DNA of 64,000 nucleotides. Source: Symbiodinium natans (lineage: Eukaryota; Sar; Dinophyceae; Suessiales; Symbiodiniaceae). Shown piece after piece: positions 50,051 to 59,632 of this stretch (its first letter is position 1; each line of letters begins with the position of its first letter). Position numbers and translations under genes: made by a program. The stretch spans positions 34,507-98,506 of the forward strand of contig CAJNDS010000148.1 in NCBI GenBank assembly GCA_905221605.1, given 5' to 3'. The notes under the pieces are model-generated. The model saw only the letters and a list, made by a program, of their open reading frames with translations. It did not search any database and was not told where the DNA came from.

Positions 50051-50215
50051 GGTAGGTCAGGAAGCATACTCTAGTAAGGGTACCCTTTTGCGGTTGGTTA
50101 TTTTGTACGGGAACCCTAAACCCTAAACCCTAAACCCTAAACCCTAAACCCTAAACCCTAAACCCCAAACCCTAAACCCTAAACCCTAAAAAGGGAAAAG
50201 GGCTGCAGCCTTCCG
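50051..50215 (-). mobile_element. Degenerate type A introner with telomeric insertion
   Basis: The coding-strand 3' end TATGCTTCCTGACCTACCAAG resembles type A. The GGGTACCCTTTT core is present, and after CGGGAACC the interior is filled with about ten CCCTAAA units. The far end is eroded (AGGGCTGCAG). Confidence 0.5.
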
Positions 50216-50458
50216 TCCCAAGAACCAGGGGTTCACACGTTGTGGATGGTTCCGGCCTGTCTTCTCTCCAATCTCTTTCTGCATGGCTCCTGGGTCTGTT
50301 TAGGGTTTAGGGTTTAGGGTTTAGGGTTTAGGGTTTAGGGTTGAGGGTGGAAAGTAGGGTCGTCTAAGGGGTCTGGGGTATAAGCGCATCGGAAGCAATC
50401 CTGCTTCAGAAAAGCAGAGGAGAGGGATGCCTAACTCCTTTCCTCCTTTCTTACCCAA

Positions 50459-50535
50459 AGGCTCCTATGTAGTACCTTTTTGGGGTAGTATACTAGCATC
50501 CCCTACAACTAAACCAAAAAGGAACTACATTAGAG
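50459..50535. mobile_element. 77-bp foldback element
   Basis: AGGCTCCTATGTAGTACCTT and TTGGAACTACATTAGAGCCT-like arms mirror each other around TTTTTGGGGTAGTAT. Non-coding. Confidence 0.75.
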
Positions 50536-51350
50536 CCTGCAGGTAACGGGAGAGGAAGTCTCAGTTAGAGCTATCTTTTTTTTTTTTTTGGGGGGGGGGG
50601 TTTGGGAGCTGAGCAGCTCAGAACAGCTGAAGGCACCGTAAACCCTAAGCCCCAAACATTCGATACCGTTGCGACACTCAGCGTTCCTTCTGTGATCCAA
50701 GGCTCCGCTCTTTCCGATAACGAGGCCGCAGGAGGTGAAAGGCATGGCAACCTGGGTCCCCCCCCCCCCCCCCCCCCCTGCCTCGCCTGCTTCACCCGAC
50801 TTGCCCTGTTTGGGTTTAGGGTTCAGATGCAGGGATTTGTTCATAGCCGCAGGGTTTTTAGGGTTTAGGGTTCTCCGGTTTGAGGATTTGAGGGCGAATG
50901 GGCCGACTAACCAGAACGTTCTTTGAGTTTGTGTGATGGTGTTGGTCGTTTTGGCTCCAGCAATCGCTGGAAGTGTAAGGACTACGAATTCAGGCGTATG
51001 CACGACTAAGAACTATAGGTAGAATTTCATTAAACCATTTGCAAAAAAAGGGTGTCTGAAATGAGGACGGCACCGAAATGAAATCCTGAGAGACTCTAGG
51101 GTTTAGGGCTTCCTCAGCCAAAACCCGAAAACCCCCTGAACCAGCAAGTGGACACATCCTCAGGCGCCCCAGTTCATCGCACACACCCAAGCAACCTAAA
51201 AAACGCACAGCGTTTCTATACAAATCCTCGCGGTTTCGGGCCTAAACCCTAAACCCTGAACCTAAACCCTAAACCCTGAACCCTGAACCCTAAACCCTAA
51301 ACCCTAAACCCTAACCCTAAACCCTAAACCCTGCTTCAGGGTTGAGGGGT
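50536..51350. other. Unresolved frames, G and C homopolymers
   Basis: G12 at 50590 and C20 at 50759 produce spurious Gly/Pro frames. Plus 50680-50760 (PSVIQGSALSDNEAAGGER) and minus 51060-51223 (RMCPLAGSGGFRVLAEEAL) are possible exons. 51240-51330 is CCCTAAA/CCCTGAA. Confidence 0.4.
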
Positions 51351-51356
51351 TTTGGG

Positions 51357-52505
51357 TTCACGCCCGCTTTATGGGATCAAGCGGGCGGCTTCAAAGCAGG
51401 TTACTCCCGTGACTTATGCAGGGCTGGGTTTAGGGTTTAGGGTTTAGGGTTTAGGGTTTAGGGTTTAGGGTTTAGGGTTTCGGGTTTAGGGTTTAGGGTT
51501 GAGGGCTTAGGGTTTAGGGTTTAGGGGTGGAGGTTCAGGGAGCTTCGTCCGCAGAGGAACAACTATCGGGTTCCAAGCACCGTGAGTTGTAGGGTTTAGG
51601 GTTTGGGGTTTAGGGTTTAGGGCTTAGGGTTTAGGGTATCCTGACTCTGGTCATAACCTACTTACAAGTTTCCTGCTCCCTGGTTAGGTGGGACTGTGTT
51701 TGGAAGTCCTGCGGGTGCCGACGGCAGCCTGCTGCAAACACCACGGGATGAGATCTTGTGGCGTAACAAACCCTAAACCCTAAACCCTAAACCCTAAACC
51801 CTAAACCCTAAACCCTAAACCCTAAACCCTAAACCCTAAACCCCACACACTTGTGGGCCCTCATCTCCGACATGGTCTCTGGGTATACTCTTGGGACCCT
51901 GAACCCTCACCCTCCCTCAAGCCCCCCTCCTCCCCCCCATCCCTTCCCCCCCCGTGCTTCCACATGCAATTCCCAGCTTGGGCTGGGGGTGGGGTGTGAG
52001 CTGATTCATGAATGAATTCATGCCAAGCTGCTTGGGCCAGGACCCTGGCCGTGCGAAAGGCTAGAGACTGATATAGATGTAGGTACGAATTTCAATACAC
52101 AAGTAAGAACGACGTGTACATTCATACACATGCGGGTATACATATCTGTGTGCTACATTCTATGTGCGTATTCTATGTCAATTTACATGGATAAAAATTG
52201 ACCAACGCGCTGCAACCTGGAGCTACTCTTCGGGGCGTTACACGGTCCCCTAACATGGGCCCTTAACTGGGAAACCCTTACAAGGGACCATGTAAAAACT
52301 AAACCTTGAACCCTAAACCCTAGACCCTAGACCCTAGACCCTAGACCCTAGACCCCAAACCCTTAACCCTTAACCCTAAACCCTAAACCCTAAACCCTAA
52401 ACCCTAAACCCTAAACCCTAAACCCTAAACCCTAAACCCTAAACCCCGATCCGCCCGGCCTATCTTCGACCTCGCGGCCCTCCTTCTGCGCCTCTGCATC
52501 TTAGG
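51357..52505 (+). CDS. Exon islands of an unknown plus-strand gene
   Basis: 51357-51427 reads FTPALWDQAGGFKAGYSRDL. 51526-51579 reads VEVQGASSAEEQLSGSKH before GTGAGTTG, a strong donor. 51686-51768 follows CCCTGGTTAG and reads GTVFGSPAGADGSLLQTPRD then EILWRN. 51850-51905 reads VGPHLRHGLWVYSWDPE. 52448-52505 reads RSARPIFDLAALLLRLCIL. Telomeric tracts fill every gap. 51906-52310 otherwise lacks a supported exon. The family is not recognised, and the connection is inferred from shared strand and splice-site order. Confidence 0.5.
52310..52445. repeat. CCCTAGA to CCCTAAA tract
   Basis: Six CCCTAGA units pass through CCCTTAA into about ten CCCTAAA units. Confidence 0.93.
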
Positions 52506-52794
52506 GGTTTAGTGGGGCTTAGGGTTTAGGGTTTGGGGTTTAGGGTTTGGGGTTTAGGGTTTGGGGTTTAGGGTTTGGGGTTTAGGGCTTGGGGTTTAGG
52601 GTTTGAGGTTTAGGACTAAGGTTTTTTAGGGTTGGGGTTTGGGGTTTGGGGTTTAGGGCTTGGGGCTTCAGGTCGGGAGTGCAAAGCTGACAGAAGGCTT
52701 GCAGAGCACCCTAAAGCTCTGAGGTCCACAGAGCCCTGCATGAAAAAACACAAAGTATGTATTTAAATAACTAAAAAAACATACAAGTATGCAT

Positions 52795-52975
52795 ACGTAC
52801 ATACATACATACATACATACATACATGCATACATACATACATACATACACAGACACATATATAAGGCACGTGTTCTTAAAATACATATACATGTATATAT
52901 ATGTATGTACATATATATATATATGTATTGATGTACATATCTATATGCACAAACACACATACATATACATGTATA
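52795..52975. repeat. ACAT microsatellite and AT-rich text
   Basis: (ACATAC)n-type run followed by ATACATGTATATATATG. It resembles 46029-46270 and gives artefactual Tyr/Ile/Cys frames. Confidence 0.9.
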
Positions 52976-53154
52976 GATACTCTGCGGTAGCTGAAAGGGA
53001 TTTTGGCAGCCAACACATGGCCTTGCATGTCGCTCCGCAAGCCCTTTACCCACTCTAAACCCTAAATCGAAAACCCTTGCGTCTTCTCCTCACGTCTTCC
53101 TCGCAGGTCTGATATTGAAGTCGCAATGTAGTCTCTACCCCAGTTCTAGATCGT

Positions 53155-53934
53155 GTGTCGTTTGTGGTGTTCTTGTTATGCTGTGCTACAGTAACCAGAA
53201 ATGCGTCTAGTAGAATGCAAGCTGTGCGGGTTTTTGTCGCCCCCTCCCCCATCACCGCCTACAAGAAACAAGGAACTGCAATGGGTCGTCTATGTAGGTG
53301 TCTTTCCTTGTTCTGTGGTCATGACGTGGGATGTTCCCTCTTATGCTAACAGTCCTTAATTGGGATTAGAACGTGGTACTAGATCCCCATTAAGGGCTGT
53401 TAGGATAAGGGGGAACATCCCAACCCTTACCCTAAGCCCTCAACCCTAAACCCTAAACCCAGGGGGGCTCTTAATCAGTCAGTAGTTTCATACACATACA
53501 TGGCTCAATTCTGGGCATCTGGTCGCCAGATGGGTGTCAGAACAGAGGAACTAGCCCAGGCGCAATGTGTCGCTCGGCTTCGAAAGAGGCTTCGAGGACC
53601 TGGCAAACGAGGTTTTAGGGTTTAGGGCTTAGAGGGTTTAAGGTTTAGGGTTTAGGGCTTAGGGTTTAGGGTTTACATACAGATTGCTGTGGCAGGTTTG
53701 GGATACATTCGCTGACCGAGGGCGCTGGCTTCGGCATCTGCCGCTTTGTGGCCTCGCCCCGTGTAGCTCCAACCGGCTTCCCTGCCTTCGTGGCGACCAA
53801 AAGAGTGCGAGACGCTAAACCCTAAAACCTAAACCCTAAACCCTCCTCCCACCCAGTGCAACTTTGTGGAGAACTCAGCCCGGGGATCGCCTGCTTATGG
53901 GATGGCGCGCAGAATGAATGGGTTCTTGCTGTAG
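53155..53934 (+). CDS. Exon islands of an unknown plus-strand gene
   Basis: 53155-53326 reads TVTRNASSRMQAVRVFVAPS then YKKQGTAMGRLCRCLSLFCG, ending at a family-2 element. 53463-53613 reads YMAQFWASGRQMGVRTEELA then QCVARLRKRLRGPGKRG. 53694-53819 follows GCTGTGGCAG and reads IHSLTEGAGFGICRFVASPR then APTGFPAFVATKRVRDA. 53847-53934 reads PTQCNFVENSARGSPAYGMA then RRMNGFLL. All are one strand with 30-80-bp telomeric gaps. Composition is strongly protein-like; family not recognised. Confidence 0.5.
53327..53422. mobile_element. Foldback element family 2, best preserved
   Basis: TGGGATGTTCCCTCTTATGC and GGATAAGGGGGAACATCCCA ends with inner CTAACAGTCC / GGGCTGTTAG, 96 bp. No clear duplication. 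Confidence 0.85.
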
Positions 53935-54272
53935 GGTTTAGGGTTTAGGGTTTAGGTTTAGGGCTTAGGGTTCAGGGGAATATATTAAGTGACTTAAATA
54001 GGGTTACTTGGGCCAAAGCAAACGACTATGCAGTGTCCCCTTTATGGTGGGCTCTTCTTATGGAAAGTGATAAACGTTGTTAAGCTACCAAAACAGGGCT
54101 GCCCCTCTTGTAGACTCAGAATGTAAGGTCGTCAGACGACTATAGGGGACAGGAACGCAGCAACCCACAACAAGCCGCCCACTCTCCCTTTCCCGATGTA
54201 CATAGTTATACACCCACTATTATTTGCATTGTAACTTAACCCTAAACCCCAGAAGCGAGCTAACCCTAAACT

Positions 54273-54378
54273 CCAAAAGCGAGACGTCGGGCACGCTCGC
54301 CAGAACTTGTTCCACCGAGTCCTCCGCGGCCGAGTGGGGGAGAGCATGTTTCCAAGCGATCCCCGAAGCCCCAAAGAA
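54273..54378 (-). CDS. Exon island, hypothetical
   Basis: Minus frame GASGIAWKHALPHSAAEDSV then EQVLASVPDVSLLE. Helical, protein-like. 53935-54270 upstream on the plus strand has only telomeric text and weak frames. Confidence 0.45.
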
Positions 54379-54641
54379 CCTCACACACCCCTAACCCGAA
54401 ACCCCAACCCAGCCAGTGCCTCGTGGCCGGAGACACCGACAACGCGGTAGCCTCCGCCTGAACTGCTTACGATCCGTGCATGCTTTATTGGGTTGGGGGG
54501 GGGGGGGGGGGGGGGGGGATCAAAAGTAGCACAATGATGGGCCTTGTTGTTTCTCAAAAATTTATTCATTCGTGCAATCTACTTCTAGCCTAAGGCACCA
54601 AGACAGGCACATCATTTCCATCAACTTGTAGTGTGACCATA

Positions 54642-54869
54642 TCACTGCGTCGGAAGAAGTCGGGACTTCCTTGCCAGGAAGCCCCCAAGGAAAATCTCAA
54701 CCTCATGCTTAAGCGGCTCTTGGGGCTTCAAAGGATAGGGCTTAGGGAGATTTAGGGGCAGCGACCCCCAAAGCCCACTCATGACCGTGAAGACAGGGGT
54801 CTGAACACGTTCATCAGCCGCCTTCTTCGCTCCCCGAACTCCACCCAAAACTGTTAGATCCCCCAACAA
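54642..54869 (-). CDS. Exon, hypothetical
   Basis: Minus frame LGDLTVLGGVRGAKKAADER, then TPVFTVMSGLWGSLPLNLP and EPLKHEVEIFLGGFLARKSR, ending at a stop. The middle resembles telomere-derived text (LPKPYPLKP), so part may be intron. G24 at 54494-54519 lies upstream. Confidence 0.4.
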   Translation of the reverse strand: MLGDLTVLGGVRGAKKAADERVQTPVFTVMSGLWGSLPLNLPKPYPLKPQEPLKHEVEIFLGGFLARKSRLLPTQ

Positions 54870-54934
54870 CTTGAAGGCCCATGAATCGTTGTAAGTAGCA
54901 CTAACTCCCGTAGCGTAACTTCACACACGTATAC

Positions 54935-55020
54935 GCGTATGTATGCATGTAGGTAGGTAGGTATGTATGTATGTCTATATATGTACATACATGCGCAGAT
55001 GTAGATATGCATCTACACAT
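54935..55020. repeat. GTAT/GTAG microsatellite
   Basis: GTATGTATGCATGTAGGTAG GTAGGTATG and ATGTACATACATG text; frames across it are artefacts. 55021-55150 has a weak plus frame (PEGESFTQQPELVSRSFGLA). Confidence 0.85.
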
Positions 55021-55426
55021 GCAGAATTTATAGGGGCATGCTGAGGCAGCTAAGTGACTCCCAGGATAGAAGGTGCCGGAGGGCGAAAGCTTCACACAGC
55101 AGCCAGAGTTGGTTTCGAGATCCTTCGGTTTGGCGCGAGATGAGAGGGCTGCTCCCATAAACCCTGATCTAGTTCACGGTTGGGATCGTATGAAAAAATC
55201 CAAATTGTTATTCCTTATTGGGTTTAAGTACCCTGAAAATTGTAAGATGTTGCAAAAAAACCAAGTTATATAAGAAGCCCTATAACCCTATGTAAGCCTG
55301 GTAAGCCCTGGAAGCCCATCCCCATCCCCAAACCCTACATACACCCTTCAAGCCTTTCTTTAAACAAGCAAACCCCATAGATCCATAAACCCGATAAGAC
55401 CTGTAAACCCTAGAAGCCCTAAAACC

Positions 55427-55520
55427 GCTCTTCTCTGTGGATTCCCAGACATCAGAATGCCTGTCATTGCTCTGCTCTGAACTTCACCATGTCTGTGGCT
55501 ATGACTGTCTCGTTCAAGGG
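55427..55520 (+). CDS. Cys-rich exon island, hypothetical
   Basis: Plus frame LFSVDSQTSECLSLLCSEL then HHVCGYDCLVQG. Four Cys in 31 residues; flanked by degenerate telomeric text. Confidence 0.4.
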
Positions 55521-55646
55521 TTTAGGGTTTTAGTACAAACTTGTTTAGGAATCAGGGTTTAGGGTTTAGGGGTTATAGGGGTTTTAGGGGTTTCGGGGTT
55601 TAGGGTTTAAGGTTTGCATTTTACTGGATGGATCGTAGGACTTACA

Positions 55647-55870
55647 GGGTTCGTGGCTCCCTTGGCCCCTTGTGCCAGGTCCTAAACCCTAAACCCTAAA
55701 CCCCAAACCCTCAACCCTAAACCGTAAACCCTAAAACCCTAAACTGCAGGTCCTTGAGGGCACTCCCGCCCTTTCCGATCAAGATGCCCGCGGTGGCGTT
55801 GGTGACAAGCATCTTCAGGAACCTCTTCAAAACCCTTTTCTGCAAATACCGCATTTTCCCTACTTCCTGA
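55647..55870 (-). CDS. KH-domain RNA-binding protein exons
   Basis: 55741-55838 (after TTTGCAG) encodes KRVLKRFLKMLVTNATAG then ILIGKGGSALKDLQ. This contains the KH signature: hydrophobic strand, A-G-x-L-I-G-K-G-G loop that contacts nucleic acid, and a start of the next helix. A following piece, 55647-55680, reads DLAQGAKGATNP|GTAAGT with a consensus donor. The intron between them is almost entirely telomeric repeat, whose GTTTAGGG and TTTAG ends can act as donor and acceptor. The remainder of the KH fold (second half) is outside the visible exons. KH proteins act in RNA processing and transport. Confidence 0.6.
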
Positions 55871-56045
55871 AACGTCACTAGCGCTATTAGGTAAGATGGA
55901 GGTGGTGGATGCGCAGGCTTGTAGCACTGCCCCGGCGACCCCATGGACTGCGTTACGCCCAGAGTCAAAAACTTGTTCGCACGACTTTGGCACAAATGAC
56001 CAAGCTGCCGTTCTGGATTATGTACAGCGTTGCTACAGCTTACGC

Positions 56046-56145
56046 TTGCCTATAGGGTTTAGGGTTTAGGGGTTTAGGTTTTAGGGTTTAGGGTTTAGGG
56101 TTTAGGGTTTGGGGTTTAGGGTTTAGGGTTTAGGGTTTAGGCTTG
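56046..56145. repeat. (TTTAGGG)n tract
   Basis: About twelve units, ending directly at the family-1 MITE at 56146-56254. Confidence 0.9.
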
Positions 56146-56254
56146 CCCAAAGAGCCCAATACCCGTTAATTGAGGAACATACCTTAATTTATAAAGGGAT
56201 CCTTAATATGATTTACGGTATATTCCTCAATTAAGGGGTATTGGGCTCTTTGGG
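56146..56254. mobile_element. Family-1 MITE, full length
   Basis: CCCAAAGAGCCCAATACCCG / GGGGTATTGGGCTCTTTGGG with AATTGAGGAA / TTCCTCAATT inner arms and a GGATCC centre; 109 bp. A good reference copy for the family. Confidence 0.9.
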
Positions 56255-56371
56255 TACTTCAGGGCTGCGGGAACTTGGAAGCCGAAAGGCTGGGTTGAAA
56301 CTTGAAACCGAACCCGAAACCGCTAAACCCTAAACCCTAAACCCTAAACCCTAAACCCTAAAACCAAGCCT

Positions 56372-56865
56372 AAAGACACAGTGGCAGTTTGCTCCGGCTC
56401 TGCTTCGTGTGCGCGAAGCTCTGGGACCGCGCAGGCCTCCTCCCTTCTGGGAGTTGAGGGTGTTCAAAGCTTCGGGCTTCAGGTTCTTGGCCCTACACCC
56501 CTGCCTTGGGGACCCTAAACCCTAAACCCTAAACCCTAAACCCTAAACCCTAAACCCCTAGAAGGGGTTGTGGTCCACAGACCTCAATAGGGGGTTATTT
56601 CGTAGCTTGGGGTATATGACCCCAACTTAAGGGTTTAGAATTTGGTCCTCAAGCTGAGTACCCCCTAAGCACGCCCGAAGTACCCCCCCCCAAAGCACCC
56701 GAAAACAGGGTTTAGGGTTTAGGGTTTAGGGTTTAGGGTTTGGGGCTTAGGGTTTAGGGTTTAGGGTTTGCCCACCGACTCCTCGCGCCTCGGCCCGTGT
56801 CGCTGCAGCTCCCCCGCATGGTGAGGGCTGATGCAGTAGCCTCTCGCTGTCTTGCAGCGCATCTT
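56372..56865 (+). CDS. Plus-strand exon islands, hypothetical
   Basis: 56372-56512 reads TQWQFAPALLRVREALGPRR then FWELRVFKASGFRFLALHP. 56770-56865 reads AHRLLAPRPVSLQLPRMVRA then DAVASRCLAAHL. Inside the second, GTGAGG at 56821 and CTGTCTTGCAG ending 56856 make a possible 36-bp intron, so its structure is uncertain. The second exon ends at the TT duplication of the next MITE. Telomeric tracts lie between. Confidence 0.45.
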
Positions 56866-56965
56866 CCCAAAGAGCCCGATACCCCTTAAGTAAGGAATCT
56901 ACCTTAAGGATCCCTTTTATGAATTAAGGTATATTCCTTAACTAAGGGCTCTTGGGCTCTTTGGG
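56866..56965. mobile_element. Family-1 MITE with TT duplication
   Basis: CCCAAAGAGCCCGATACCCC / GGGCTCTTGGGCTCTTTGGG, 100 bp, flanked by TT on both sides (56864-56865, 56966-56967). Confidence 0.9.
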
Positions 56966-57009
56966 TTCTGGTTTAGGGTTTCGGGCTTAGGGCTTGAAGG
57001 CTTGGGGTC

Positions 57010-57108
57010 AAGATGTTGCCCCCTTATCCTTGCAGTCCTTCATAGGGATTCTAGTACCCCTGATTATGATCCCTCTTAAGGACTGCTAGTAATGAGGGGG
57101 ACCTCCCA
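57010..57108. mobile_element. Foldback element family 2
   Basis: AAGATGTTGCCCCCTTATCC and GTAATGAGGGGGACCTCCCA ends with inner GCAGTCCTTCATAGGGATTC / TTAAGGACTGC arms. Confidence 0.75.
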
Positions 57109-57110
57109 AC

Positions 57111-57347
57111 TCATAGGTTTGCTTCAACACTGTTCAGGGTGTTTAGCGGACGGGTCTGGCCTTTCGGCTTCCCGAGTCTCGCTTGTCCGGAAGGCCGCAA
57201 AAGGCGGTGGGGGGGGGGGGGGCCTTGAAGAACTGACGCTGATTCTTGAATTCTTTTTTTAAGGAATGATTCCATATAATTCAAAAGTCTATGATCGCAG
57301 TGTGCGCGGTTTTTTGGCCGCAAAACGTGCGGCCGCCAATCAGCCAA
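57111..57347 (-). CDS. Exon, hypothetical
   Basis: Minus frame ADWRPHVLRPKNRAHCDHRL then LNYMESFLKKRIQESASVLQ; the downstream part crosses a G14 run and is doubtful. CAGCCAATCAGCCGATGAGC (57335) has a diverged inverted repeat at about 57425-57455. Confidence 0.35.
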   Translation of the reverse strand: MADWRPHVLRPKNRAHCDHRLLNYMESFLKKRIQESASVLQGPPPPHRLLRPSGQARLGKPKGQTRPLNTLNSVEANL

Positions 57348-57704
57348 TCAGCCGATGAGCCACCCTGACCCTAAACCCTAAACCCAAACCCTACACCCTA
57401 AACCCTGGAAAAGCCATAACCGCACAGTCAATCAGCCAATTAGCTGATCGGCTGGTCGGAGTTTGAAAACCACAATGAATTGTCGTGCTATTGTGAACTC
57501 CCAGACCACCCCTTATAGGATTCTTAGGCAACCTGCAAAAAAAGCAAGTTTTTGGGTTCTGAAGGGAGGGGATGCAAGAAGGTACCCCTAAAATCGGAAA
57601 CCCCCAAACCCTAAACCCTAAACTTTGAAGGTACCCCGAATTTCGGAAACCCCCATAATACGGACCCTAAACCCTAAACCCTAAACCCTAAAACCTAAAT
57701 GTCT

Positions 57705-57815
57705 CATCCTCCAGATGCAGCCGGAGGCTCCCGAGTCCACGCGCGCGCGCTTCGCAGGCTGCCCGGCCATGGCGGTGCTGCGTCTGTGCGATTCTACCCA
57801 AGGGTTCTTAAGGGA
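57705..57815 (+). CDS. Exon island, hypothetical
   Basis: Plus frame LILQMQPEAPESTRARFAG then CPAMAVLRLCDSTQGFL, between CCCTAAA and TTTAGGG tracts. Confidence 0.45.
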
Positions 57816-58820
57816 GGGCTTAGGGTTTAGGGTTTAGGGTTTAGGGTTTAGGGTTTAGGGTTTAGGGTTTAGGGTTTAGGGTTTATTTAAGGCCTTTTTT
57901 GCCTGTTTTCGGGCCCAAAGGCCTTCTTATCTGGGGTCTTGGCCCTTCGGGTCTGGGCCGGTGAGGTCTTTCTTGGCTGCAGTCTTACAAGAGCTGTAAT
58001 GCCACGTGTGCTTGAGTAGCTTGCTTGCCCAGTTACTATATTGTTGTAATGCACCCTGTTGTGGGTTGCTCACTTTTTAAGGGAACCTTGAACCAAAAAA
58101 AGTGCGAAAGGTACCACTGTGCTACCAAGGTAAGTCCGAGAAGGGTGGGAAAAAAGAGCGGCTTGCAGGGTTGCTGGGTCTTCGCACTCACCTTCCAACC
58201 CTAAACCCTAAACCCAAAACCCAAAACCCAAAACCCGAAACCCGAAACCCTAAACCCTATAACCCTATTACCCTATAACCCTAAACCCTAAACCCAAGCC
58301 CTCCACCAAAAGCTTCCAATCGGCACCGGGCGGGGAACATCTTCGTAAGCCTTCGAAACATGTGGGGGCCGACGAAAAGAAGGGGTTCAGAGTTTAGGGT
58401 TTAGGGTTTAGGCCCCTAATATAAACCCCCAAATGGAGGCAGCTTCCGAAATTAGCGGTGCCCTCTTGGGGTCATTCTCATACGGGGATCCTATTTTGGG
58501 GGGTGTGTATGAGGGGTCCCTTCTTTTCGTAAACCTCCCAAATAGTAGAGTAGGATTCCATGATAAAAAGGACCCCAGTAACGTACCCCTGATTTCGGAA
58601 ACTCCCATGTAGTGGTTGTAAGGTAGCCTCTCGTCTGACCGTACTCAAGGTACTTCTCCTCCCTGAACCCCTCTCTGACCCCAAGCGAACACAAAGTGCA
58701 ACACGCAACGCCGCAGACTCCCCAGATGTTGAACATCTGATTTTGGGATGGTCCCCCTTCTACTAGGGGGCACTATAAGATCTCTTCAGGACTGCTTATT
58801 ATAAAGAGGGGCACATCCCA
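57816..58820. other. Telomeric text and foldback elements
   Basis: 57826-57885 TTTAGGG. 58020-58129 type A element. 58200-58290 CCCAAAA/CCCTATAA variants. 58410-58620 inverted text related to the CCCCCAAATTTCGGAAACCC family also seen at 43925-44020, 57585-57660 and 63105-63365. 58745-58818 family-2 element. No supported exon. Confidence 0.5.
58020..58129. mobile_element. Type A introner-like element
   Basis: CTTGCTTGCCCAG / CTGTGCTACCAAG ends, with GTAG (58016-58019) and GTAA (58130-58133) as an imperfect 4-bp duplication and the GGGAACC...GGTACC core. Host coding sequence on either side was not recognised. Confidence 0.65.
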
Positions 58821-58821
58821 G

Positions 58822-58960
58822 ATCTGATTCTTTTTTGCGGCGTGCCTTGGCCATGCACAATGTCTGTTGCTTGCGAAAATGATTCTCCTTCCTGGTCAAC
58901 ATGGAGTAGCGGTTGCAACGCTGAGGCTCTAGTCTCAACGCACACGGCTGACAGATCAGG
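58822..58960 (-). CDS. Exon island, basic protein
   Basis: Minus frame LICQPCALRLEPQRCNRYSM then LTRKENHFRKQQTLCMAKAR and RKKES. Basic C-terminal end could be a nuclear signal; family unknown. Confidence 0.45.
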
Positions 58961-59094
58961 GTTTAGGGTTTAGGGTTTAGGGTTTAGGGTTTAGGGTTTA
59001 GGGTTTAGGGCTTAGGGCTTAGGGTTTAGGGCTTAGGGCTTAGGGTTTGGGGTTTAGGGTTTAGGGCTTAGGGTTTAGGGTTTAGGGTTTGCGG

Positions 59095-59283
59095 GCACCT
59101 GAAGCTGCAGCTCTGCAACCTCCCCCCCCTCCCTCAAAACACTGCGGAATAAGGCAATTCTAGACCCGGGAAGTAACCTAGGAATAAAAAGGGCACCCTT
59201 TTTGGATTTAAGGGGATTATAAGGGAACTCCAACCCTAAAAAAAGGAAAAATTGGCCTACTCCCGGCCCTAGAATTAGACACC
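59095..59283. mobile_element. Type D element beside a short exon-like frame
   Basis: 59168-59283 carries GTAACCTAGGAATAAAAAGG, TTTAAGGGGATTATAAGGGA and GGCCTACTCCCGG, matching 63808-63925. 59095-59150 on the minus strand reads REGGEVAELQLQVPA. Confidence 0.55.
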
Positions 59284-59519
59284 CGATGAGGAAAACCATG
59301 AGATATCCCCAAGCAGCATGTCACGTCATGAACCCTAAGCCCGAACAAAGCCTCCTAAACCCCCAAGCCTGAAACCCCAAAACCCAAACAATCCGCACCA
59401 TCGGCCAAAGCCTCCTAACCCTAAACCCTAAACCCTAAAACCTAAACCCTAAACCCTAAACCACAAACCCTAAACCCTAAACCCTAAACCCTAACAAGCC
59501 TAAAACCCCAGAACCCAAC

Positions 59520-59632
59520 ATCCGCGCCATCGGCCACAGCCTCATGCTTCGCTCCAAGCGCGCACGAGGTACCCGGCTTCTCATGACGGGCGGCATGGCA
59601 TGCCCTTTTAAACGCAGCCTCTCAAGACACCC
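59520..59632 (+). CDS. Exon island, hypothetical, with partial upstream duplicate
   Basis: Plus frame IRAIGHSLMLRSKRARGTR then LLMTGGMACPFKRSLSRHP. A truncated duplicate of its start (NIRTIGQSLL-like) lies at 59385-59412 and a shorter one at 59344-59356, all embedded in CCCTAAA repeats. Confidence 0.45.
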
